Shown here piece after piece: positions 1 through 7,309 of a DNA stretch of 28,649 bases. The translations under genes were made by a program, and so were the position numbers. The notes below the pieces were generated by a model. The model did not search any database and was not told the DNA's origin. It saw only the letters and a list, made by a program, of their open reading frames with translations. The stretch spans positions 1 to 28,649 of the forward strand of contig JAUCBJ010002780.1 of NCBI GenBank assembly GCA_032718475.1, written 5' to 3'. Source of the DNA: Nemertoderma westbladi. Taxonomy: Eukaryota; Xenacoelomorpha; Nemertodermatida; Nemertodermatidae. Positions within the stretch are counted from its first letter, which is position 1; each line of letters opens with the position of its first letter.

Positions 1-569
1 CATTATGTAAAGTTTGTGTTTCTGAATTCATAGTGCGCAAGGATGTCAGTGTAGATACCTGTAATAACGAACTGAAATCTCTCTGCGACAGCATGAATAT
101 TACTTTTATCCCTCACTCAAATATAACTGGACAGCACCTTTTCGACACGAAACACATAGCAGCTAAGTATGTTGCAATATTTGCCGGTAATATCAAGCAG
201 CGTCTCTTTGGGTCGATTCGCACCAGAGGGATGTCACATTCTCGATCGATCTCACACACGGCAAACCGGGTGCGTCCTCCAATACCAATACCTAGCCACC
301 AAGAGCGCCAACAACCGACACCGTGGCGGTATAACCAACCTACCGTTCAGAGGCCGCCACCAATGACCTACCGGGATTATCCACCTTTACCCGACCGGTC
401 AAATGCCTGGTATTCCCCGTCTTCAATTACGCAGAAATTACCAGGAGATTTACACCAAGCCTCATCGTTTAATATGCGGGGCCCGACGGCCACAGTGTAT
501 ACACAACCGCACGCCCAGCAGCCGTGCTACGCGCCCCCCCCCCCAACGGCAATTCCATCGCCCATATAA
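1..569 (+). CDS. C-terminal part of LINE ORF1, SGNH-esterase-like domain plus proline-rich tail (partial)
   Basis: The frame is open from the left edge of the window, so the start is not visible; the GTG at 33 is only an internal codon. Early in the visible part lies a segment resembling the last block of SGNH/GDSL hydrolases: a hydrophobic strand (ITFIPHSN), then LFDTKHIAAKYVAIFAGNIK. The D-x-x-H there (D at 144-146, H at 153-155) would supply the catalytic Asp and His. Such esterase domains are known in ORF1 of CR1-type elements. Downstream the protein is Pro/Arg/Ser/Gln-rich and low in complexity, plausible for a nucleic-acid-binding tail. The frame ends just after an 11-base C tract (534-544). 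A one-frame slip there would extend the protein to 663, with a more ordinary composition. The serine and oxyanion blocks lie outside the window. Confidence 0.7.
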   Translation, partial: LCKVCVSEFIVRKDVSVDTCNNELKSLCDSMNITFIPHSNITGQHLFDTKHIAAKYVAIFAGNIKQRLFGSIRTRGMSHSRSISHTANRVRPPIPIPSHQERQQPTPWRYNQPTVQRPPPMTYRDYPPLPDRSNAWYSPSSITQKLPGDLHQASSFNMRGPTATVYTQPHAQQPCYAPPPPTAIPSPI

Positions 570-663
570 TATAAACCATTCTAACCTTACGAATATAGAT
601 AATACGTTAGTGGAATCGGCGTTATCCCTTATAAGAGCAATTACAGCCAATAGTTACATGTAA
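534..663 (+). CDS. Possible true C-terminus of LINE ORF1 in the adjacent frame after a C homopolymer
   Basis: An 11-base C run lies at 534-544. Before it, the esterase-like ORF runs in one frame; after it, that frame stops at 569. The neighbouring frame stays open to 663 and encodes a polar segment ending NTLVESALSLIRAITANSYM. The homopolymer is a likely place for a sequencing or replication indel. Without it, ORF1 would probably end at 663, leaving 92 bases to the next ORF. This is an inference from frame and composition only; no catalytic motif lies in the extension. Confidence 0.35.
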
Positions 664-755
664 TTCTACAATAATTACAGTCAGAAATTTTTGTTATTTT
701 TATTGTAACTGTAATATTCAAATATTATATACACACATAATGTCCTCTTTGACTA

Positions 756-1322
756 ATGATAAATTTTACTTTACCATATATTATGATGGCAATATTTGCT
801 ACTTCCGGTATCTTAGTACTAGCTGTTTTTATTCCATTAATATGTCTGAATTGGGTACTAATGATTGTTATAATTTGTAGCACTATTAATAAATACCACT
901 TAATATTGGTTTTTACTCGTTATTGTTTAAATATTATGCATTTAGGGTTGTATTTCACTGTATACATCCCATTTGGATTTACTGTACGCAACATACCGGT
1001 AACTGTGTATATTTTTACAAGTGTATGCACGAAGGTGTATGGATGGGTTTGGTTACTGGCCTTGATACCGGGTGGGTTGAGCGTCAATTATTGGTACACA
1101 TATCTGTTGGGCTGCGCCATCATTACATGTGTATCCACTGAAATGTTATTGGTCTATATCTTAGGAAAACTAAAATATATAATTGGAGCCCTTTTACAAC
1201 CAACTTTAGCTAGTATTTACTACAAGCAACGTACAATTAGGAAATTAAAACCACGAACTATTACAATTCATAACAGACACAGTATACATAGATTAAATAA
1301 TAAACGGCAACACATACAATAA
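756..1322 (+). CDS. Unrecognised multi-pass membrane-protein-like ORF between LINE ORF1 and ORF2 (188 aa)
   Basis: I do not recognise this protein. It starts at an ATG and is strongly hydrophobic for about 155 residues. Likely membrane-spanning stretches are around residues 9-45 (long enough for two helices), 58-76, 80-107, 113-137 and 139-156. A basic tail follows (157-188, many K and R), and the positive-inside rule would put it in the cytoplasm. No enzymatic motif is visible. It lies in the same orientation as ORF1 and ORF2 and fills much of the unusually long 1.16-kb interval between them. The open frame is long for AT-rich DNA, but such DNA also favours hydrophobic codons, so a chance ORF or a captured sequence remains possible. 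A second hydrophobic frame begins at its end (1304-1591). The two may be one protein broken by a frameshift. Confidence 0.45.
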   Translation: MINFTLPYIMMAIFATSGILVLAVFIPLICLNWVLMIVIICSTINKYHLILVFTRYCLNIMHLGLYFTVYIPFGFTVRNIPVTVYIFTSVCTKVYGWVWLLALIPGGLSVNYWYTYLLGCAIITCVSTEMLLVYILGKLKYIIGALLQPTLASIYYKQRTIRKLKPRTITIHNRHSIHRLNNKRQHIQ

Positions 1323-1591
1323 GACTACACTCAGTTGGAACCACAGCCTATCTATTTGTAATCTACTTCGCGACATTTAATATACATACTAGACAGACCA
1401 AAGTTTGTACTAACTTACTAGTATGGGTCACCTTCATTCCATTCTGTGCTATTGCTACTGGTACTATTTATATAAATTTTAAAATTAATATAAAAAATAA
1501 TATGTCCTTGAGAGTAAACGTAATTATATTTCTAATTATATATATATTTCGATATGGCAAATTAAAATTGTACAAAGACATGATTGCGTAA
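1304..1591 (+). pseudogene. Possible frameshifted continuation of the membrane-protein-like ORF
   Basis: This frame opens after a TAA at 1301-1303, overlaps the last 19 bases of the 188-aa ORF and runs 95 codons to the TAA at 1589-1591. It has no start codon near its beginning. Its translation contains about three further hydrophobic stretches, including a segment containing VTFIPFCAIATGTIYI and one containing VNVIIFLIIYIF, each followed by basic residues. This continues the alternation of membrane spans and short charged loops in the preceding ORF. If the two are joined by a single frameshift near 1304-1322, the product would be about 280 residues with seven or eight spans. This is inference from hydrophobicity and overlap; no homology is claimed. 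Confidence 0.3.
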
Positions 1592-1727
1592 AAAAATTAT
1601 CATTTAAACCAGCAATAACTAAAAGAGATTTAAAAAATTTTCGCGTAATCATAAAACATATTGTATACTATTTTTCCAGGTACTGTGGCGGTCGTTTAAA
1701 ATTTACCTTATTTCAGGGATAGATATT

Positions 1728-2106
1728 ATGATAATATTATCATTAACAGGGAATGGTTTACTTTACAGGGCAGGTGACGTACATAAAAACCCAGGTCCAC
1801 GACAGAAAGTAACAAGCACTAAAAATAATACACCCAGCAGCTTATCTGAAATTCGTAGTTACCTAATAAATAATCCAAATGAATTAAAATTTATTCATAT
1901 TAATATCAGAAGCCTACAAAAACATTACACTAATATAAGATATATATTTGCAGGGATTGATAATAATAATACAATAATAGGTATCTCTGAGACGTGGCTC
2001 AAACCTAGAATCTCTAATCGATCGATCAAGTTACCCGGATTTAGTGTATATAGATGCGATCGTAAAAGAAAACGAGGTGGGGGTGTCGCTATATATATAC
2101 CAGATT
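1728..2106 (+). CDS. CR1-like LINE ORF2, N-terminal segment: 2A-like peptide and start of APE endonuclease (interrupted)
   Basis: This is the first 126 codons of ORF2, counted from the ATG at 1728. The frame is open back to 1623, so an upstream non-ATG start is possible. Residues 16-24 are GDVHKNPGP, a 2A-like sequence, after a short hydrophobic leader. From about residue 53 an APE-type endonuclease begins: the conserved Asn strand (FIHINIRSL), then GISETWL with the catalytic Glu, then GGGVAIYI. The frame is interrupted at 2107 by a foldback DNA transposon that duplicated CAGATT. The remaining endonuclease and the reverse transcriptase resume at 3652 in the same frame once the insert and one duplicate are discounted. 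The two coding parts total 3078 bases, about 1025 residues, near full length for a CR1-group ORF2. Confidence 0.88.
1773..1799 (+). other. 2A-like translational skipping motif (GDVHKNPGP)
   Basis: The codons read GDVHKNPGP. The family signature is D-(V/I)-E-x-N-P-G-P, with ribosome skipping between the final Gly and Pro (here between 1796 and 1797). The NPGP core and the Asp are intact; the usual Glu is His. The preceding residues (LLYRA) and a hydrophobic leader match the usual upstream context. In CR1/L2-like LINEs such N-terminal 2A sequences have been reported both to skip and to act as targeting signals. Whether this His variant works cannot be read from sequence. Confidence 0.8.
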
Positions 2107-3645
2107 TATGGTGGCCCATTAGAGCCACTACATTTTATTTATTAATTTTTGCGTGAATTAAATTTCATTTAATTTAATGTTAATTTTTAAATCAAGTACA
2201 ATTAAAAAAAACATTAAATTTACTTTCACTTTCGTTTCCAATTAGTTTTACTATTCACTTTCGATTTCATTTTAGTTTTACTTTCACTTTCTTTCTTTTT
2301 TATTTAACTTTCGTTTTCATTTCATTTTCGATTTTTGCACACGGCCCATTACAGTCACCATATTAGCCAAGGACTACGGCGGCCACCTTTTACCCTTACA
2401 ATCAATTGCAGGCTGTGGCTCCAATGGGCCATGCAAGGCAGCCCAGTACAGCCATCGATTTTCGAAGAGAAACTTAAAACTGATTTTTGCAGGTGGCCCA
2501 TGGCGGTCATTTCCCTATGATGGGACTAGGAGAGCCAGACTGACAGAGAGAAGTCACAGCCTAGGCCTAACCCATACAGCAGCAACAAGCCAGCATTGTG
2601 ACATTACAGCATTCTGCAAGAGTTTTGAAAACCACACAGTTTGTCGTGACCGTCACAAGATAGCAACCACATCGGGCCATCGGACTGAAACGGGGTCAAA
2701 TGAGGTTTTTTCCTATTCTCTAATCTTCTAGCCTCCAAAATGTCTGGGGCAATGTCCCCCATTATTTGGTATACAAGAGAACCGTGGCACCTTGATTCCA
2801 TGGAAAGTCCGTAATTTCAAATGTAAGGCCCGATACCCGAGATCCCTTCCTGGTCCATCCAGTTCTTGGATTACTACAGTGTTCCTTACACTCTCTAAAG
2901 TAGTGTCGTAAGTAATGTAATTAATTTCGAAAAAACGAAGTCTTCGATCAAGTGATTTCAAAGATGGGTAAGTGTCAAATTCCTTTGTAAGACTAACTAG
3001 AATCTCCTTTCGTTTCCAGTTCAGCGCTACTAAGTCCGTCATCCTTCGTTTGAGAACATGGTCATTTTACCATGCCATAATGAATAAATGAAATAGGCCT
3101 AAACCAATGATCTAAACTAAAGCAGTAAAATGCCTTACAGCAAGCCAATTCAGCAATATGCAGTAGTGTATGAGATAGGCCTAGGTTGTGAATTCTCTCT
3201 GTCAGTCTGGCTCTCCTAGTCCCATCATAGGGAAATGACCGCCATGGGCCACCTGCAAAAATCAGTTTTAAGTTTCTCTTCGAAAATCGATGGCTGTACT
3301 GGGCTGCCTTGCATGGCCCATTGGAGCCACAGCCTGCAATTGATTGTAAGGGTAAAAGGTGGCCGCCGTAGTCCTTGGCTAATATGGTGACTGTAATGGG
3401 CCGTGTGCAAAAATCGAAAATGAAATGAAAACGAAAGTTAAAGTAAAACTAAAATGAAATCGAAAGTGAAAGTAAAACTAAAAATAAAACGAAAGTGAAA
3501 GTAAAACTAATTGGAAACAAAAGTGAAAGTAAATTTAATGTTTTTTTTAATTGTACTTGATTTAAATATTAACATTAAATTAAATGAAATTTTATTCACG
3601 CAAAAATTAATAAATAAAATGTAGTGGCTCTAATGGGCCACCATA
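2107..3645 (-). mobile_element. IS3EU-like foldback DNA transposon, internally deleted
   Basis: The element is 1539 bp, bounded by perfect terminal inverted repeats (TATGGTGGCCCATTAGAGCC and its complement) and a 6-bp direct repeat CAGATT at 2101-2106 and 3646-3651. The inverted arms are about 470 bp each (about 2107-2578 and 3168-3645). Over 2335-2520 and 3225-3410 I compared them base by base and found them identical. The outer 200 bases of each arm are rich in TTTCACTTTCG-type pyrimidine runs. The middle holds a decayed transposase on the minus strand. A 6-bp TSD, TA-starting ends and this transposase type fit the eukaryotic IS3EU superfamily, as far as I recall it. The insertion destroys the LINE endonuclease. 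Near-identical arms and clean ends indicate a recent insertion or arm homogenisation. Confidence 0.8.
2604..3042 (-). pseudogene. Decayed DDE/integrase-type transposase (IS3EU-like), N-terminal half only
   Basis: Read on the minus strand, one frame (3042 to about 2780) gives a segment with SLKSLDRRLRFFEINY, then ELDGPGRDLGYRALHLKLR and GIKVPR. A second frame (about 2795 to 2604) continues with VYQIMGDIAPDILEARR, GPMWLLSCDGHDKLCGFQNS. I recognise this order from integrase-core proteins common in cnidarian, mollusc and fish genomes: a helix-turn-helix-like region, a GPG-LGYR block, a VPR-VY block, then the first catalytic Asp in S-x-DGHDKL-GxQNS. The frameshift lies near 2780. Everything after the first Asp of the DDE triad is missing; the sequence runs into the left arm. 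No active enzyme can be made from this copy. Confidence 0.75.
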
Positions 3646-6350
3646 CAGATTCCCTTGAGCAGAAAATTAGACCAGACATAAAATCAAATACAAATAAAAA
3701 AAAATCATACGAATCAGTTTGGGTTGAGGTGCAGAACCAATTTATGGTGGGGATAGCTTATAACCCTTCTGTGCATCAAGCTACAACATTTCTGAATAAT
3801 TTTAATACTGAAATTGAGAATGCAACCAATAGCTCAGCTTCCAAAGTTCTAATAATGGGAGATTTTAATATAAATGTTACTAATACGGAAAGCAATATTA
3901 CCAAGGAATTGTGTGACGTAGTATCGCTCTATGACCTAAAGTTTTCCGATACAACTAAACCTACACGGTACAGTAAACAAAAATTTTCTCTTTTAGACGT
4001 ATTCATTTCATCTTTCTCAAATAATATAATGGAGCATCACACATTTCCATGTGATGTATCGGATCACGAATTTATAGCGATTAAATTAAAATCAAGTCTT
4101 GTAAGGTCATCCGAAATGAACAGGCCTATATGGCGAGAATTCAGAGATTTTGATAAATTTGATGAAAAGGGCTTTTTAATTGACATAAATAATATAAACT
4201 GGTCATTTCTCTATTCGGATCAAACCACTGATATTAAATATGATTGCTTTGAAGATAATCTTGAAAGTGTACTTAATAAACATGCACCATTAAAAAAGAA
4301 ATTATATAAACCTGTAAGTAACTCGCAGCAAAATAAGCATCTACCACCATGGTGGGATAAAGAATTGCAAAAACTATTCGATGAGAAGCAGATGAACCTC
4401 CGTAAATGGCGTAACTCAAAGAAACTTAATGATCACAAAATATTTAAAAATAGTAGAAATGCTTTTAATGCCTTAAACAGTAAAAATAAAAACAAATACG
4501 TTCAAAGTCAATTCAGGGAAGCAGCCTCACCAAGTGACAAATGGAAGATAATAAACAATCTCCTTAATAAAAGTAGTAAGAACAGCACAATAAAGCAATT
4601 AACCAACTCAAAATGTGTACTTGTAAATACAAGCAAAGGGATCGCGGAAATTCTAAATAATACATACATTGCTATGGGAAAATTCACTGGACTAACATGT
4701 ACGATCCGAAATTCAGGTCTAATTTCAACTAATAATAAAACTAATTTAAATTGTCAATTCGGATTCGTTAACGTGGATGAAATTACAGTAGATAACATAT
4801 TTTCTAAAATAAATACAAATAAATCAGCAGGCCCTTCAAAATTACCTCCCAAAATTATAAAATTGTTGGGGCCCAAAATAATATTTCAATTTACATATTT
4901 AATAAATGAATGCATCACAAGATCAATATTTCCAAAACGCTTAAAATACGCTGATGTTACTCCTTTATTCAAAAATGGTGATAGGAGTGATCCAGTGAAT
5001 TACAGACCAATTTCGGTAACGTCGACCTTAGAAAAAGTATTCGAAAAAGTATTATACAACCAGATAAGTGATTACCTAAATAAAAATAATTTGATAAACA
5101 AAACGCAATTTGGTTTTCGTAGGGGTTTTTCAACACGGGACGCAATAATTTATGCCACTGAAACTTGGAGGTACAGCCTAAACCAAAATAAACACGTAGC
5201 CGTAGGTGCACTAGACCTAAGTAAAGCATTTAATTCTCTAGACCATTCAATTCTTTTAGGTAAGCTAGTAGAATTAGGATTTCATGGCACTTCAATTAAT
5301 ATGATTAATAGTTTTCTCTATCCACGATATCAACGCACTAAAGCAAATGGTGTTTTCTCCACTTGGCAGCTCGTACCTAGAGGAATTCCACAGGGGACCA
5401 TTCTAGGGCCAATATTGTTTGTAATTTATGTCAATTCCATAGCAAATATACCGGATATACACTTGATACAGTACGCAGATGATACACTTATATACTGTAC
5501 AAATAAGGATCCTCTAAAAGCATCACAAACCTTAGAAAAACACATACTCGCACTTGAAGAAATATTTTCAGACCTAAAACTAAAATTGAACAATAAAAAA
5601 ACCGAATTCATGCTTATAAGCCCGCATTCTAGAACACCTGATATAGAGGAGATTGTCTTAAAAATTAATCCGAATACGATAATTAACCAATCCAAATCAA
5701 TTAAATATTTAGGTATACTAATAGACAACAGAATGGAATGGAGGGAACACATCAACGATATAAAACATAAAATGACACAAGCAATCTCCGGACTACGACA
5801 GATAAAAGGACAGTTACCACTCAAATCTAAACTTAATATATACAAGGCGACAGTCCTACCATATCATAACTATTGCTGCGAGGTCCTAATTTCAATACAA
5901 AACAGTTACGGTGCAAAGGGAATACTTTACGGGTTAGAAAAAATACAAAATTACGGCTTAAGGGTAGTGTATAGCAAGAAAAACAAGGACATGACAGGAA
6001 CCGAATTACGAACCAAAGCAAAACTTCCTACACTGACAGCTCTACGAGAATACTTTGTATTAAAATTTTACTACAAATATATATTTAATCTAAGTACACC
6101 ATTTAAGAAACTACAACTACCATTTCTTAATAGTATAAGAACAAACGCATACTTAATAAATCCCAGAACACATAATATTAAAATACCTACTACTAGGAAC
6201 AACTACGGATTTAAAAGTTTAACTGTCAGTGCTACAAAAATCTGGAACGCATCTCTTATTACTCTAAAACAAATACGAAAACTAAAAACATACATGGATA
6301 GCATTAAAAATCATTATTATACAATATATGACCGTGACTCCATAACATAG
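3646..6350 (+). CDS. CR1-like LINE ORF2, main part: endonuclease C-terminus and reverse transcriptase
   Basis: The frame continues directly from the part before the transposon; the open frame also runs a few codons into the transposon end, which are not native. The endonuclease finishes with MGDFNIN (D at 3861-3863) and SDHEF (about 4059-4073), two catalytic blocks of APE-type nucleases. A K/N-rich linker follows (about 4100-4800). The reverse transcriptase begins near 4930 (YADVTPLFKNGD, NYRPIS), with motif A LDLSKAFN (first catalytic Asp at 5214-5216), motif B PRGIPQGTILGP and motif C YADD (5472-5483). A C-terminal region ending near SATKIWNASL is typical of CR1-like ORF2. There are no internal stops. 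Motif A carries AFN where most LINEs have AFD; that residue is not the metal-binding Asp but is usually conserved. Confidence 0.9.
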
Positions 6351-6364
6351 CAACAAGTAACTTA

Positions 6365-7309
6365 TACAACTTAGAATATACTGTGATAAATAGTATCATG
6401 TCCCTTTTCCCAAAAAAGGACAAAATACCATCTTTAATAGAAAATCGCAGACCGATCACTCTACTAAATACCGAAGCTATAAAATCTTGAGCAAAGCCCT
6501 AGCCTCTCGAATGAAAACCGCCTTGGTAGCGATAATAAATTCAGACCAAACGGGTGCTGTAAAAGGCCGTTACATTGGTGAAAATATAAGACGCATAATC
6601 GACACAATGGATATTCTTGATAATAGTGAACAATCCGGCCTAGTTGTGATGGCCGATTTTCAAAAAGCATTTGATTCTGTAGAATGGGATTTTTTGGAAC
6701 AGGCATTGCAACATTTCAATTTTCCAGACTCTTTTCTCACTTGGTTTGGCATTTTATATAACAACAATTTTAAGTTAGTGATTCAAAATAACGGTTATTT
6801 ATCAAAATCTTTTGTTGCTTCAAGAGGTGTTCGTCAAGGATGCCCGTTATCGGCATATTTGTTTGTATTAGCTGTTGAAATACTTGCTGGGGTTGTTAGG
6901 AATACACATGAAATTAAAGGACTGCAAATGGGGAACAGCAATAATATAATTTCACAGTATGTGGATGATACCAATTTTTTTCTACAAGCATCTGCCGAAT
7001 CGCTTATGGCTCTAATGGAGATCCTAGGGGTTTTCGGAAATATTTCTGGCTTAAAGCTAAACAAATCCAAAACAGAGGTAACTTGGATTGGCTCCATGAA
7101 AAACAGAGCCAGCAAGATCTGTCCACAGCTAAGGCTCAAGTGGATAATTCCCGGAGAGCCTTTCAAAATCCTCGGGATTCTACTTTCAACAAATATTTCC
7201 TCCATTGAATGCTTAAATTTTCCTGACGCCTTGGAAAAGGCAAAAAAAATAGTAGAAATTTGGTCACGCCATAAACTCTCTTTATTGGGTCGGATATGCA
7301 TCGCAAAAA
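6365..7309 (+). pseudogene. Tx1-like LINE ORF2 relic, reverse transcriptase domain (piece 1)
   Basis: Coding similarity starts just after the CR1-like stop, with SLFPKKDKIPS and RRPITLLNTE in one frame. About 6475-6482 it shifts to the next frame (YKILSKALASRMK), which stays open to the RTE insertion. The RT motifs are typical of the L1/Tx1 group: MADFQKAFDSVEWDF (motif A, Asp at 6655-6657), SRGVRQGCPLSAYLFVLAVE (motif B), and QYVDDTNFF (motif C, YVDD at 6958-6969). LKLNKSKTE and a thumb-like region follow up to RICIAK. It lacks the endonuclease and the N-terminus here. Piece 2 continues in frame at 9573 after the nested RTE-like insertion. The frameshift and a later TGA show it is dead and older than its insertions. 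Confidence 0.85.
7296..7309. repeat. 14-bp target-site duplication of the RTE-like insertion (left copy)
   Basis: ATGCATCGCAAAAA occurs here and again at 9573-9586, exactly flanking the RTE-like element. The bases outside the 14 do not match. Taking one copy out together with the insert leaves the Tx1-like reading frame uninterrupted (2277 bases, a multiple of three). Confidence 0.9.

Larger units (their letters stand above)
1..6362 (+). mobile_element. CR1-like non-LTR retrotransposon (LINE), left end outside window
   Basis: This is a long, recently active-looking LINE. It contains, in order, the end of an ORF1 with an SGNH-esterase-like tail, a hydrophobic ORF, and an ORF2 with a 2A-like peptide, APE-type endonuclease and reverse transcriptase. 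ORF2 has no stop or frameshift of its own; only the DNA transposon at 2107-3645 breaks it. Esterase-type ORF1 and N-terminal 2A-like motifs in ORF2 are known from CR1/L2-group elements, which is why I place it there. The exact clade needs an RT phylogeny. The 3' end is approximate, because Tx1-like coding sequence appears to resume within about 15-50 bases of the ORF2 stop at 6350. The 3' UTR must therefore be very short. The element may itself have inserted into the Tx1-like element, but its left junction is outside the window. Confidence 0.85.

Noticed and set aside
2335-3410. Two identical 61-codon frames (2335-2520 plus, 3225-3410 minus)
   Set aside because: They are the same stretch of the inverted arms of the foldback transposon. 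Identity reflects arm identity, not a conserved peptide.
4969-6021. Minus-strand frames opposite the CR1-like RT
   Set aside because: They are antisense shadows of a clearly coding plus strand.
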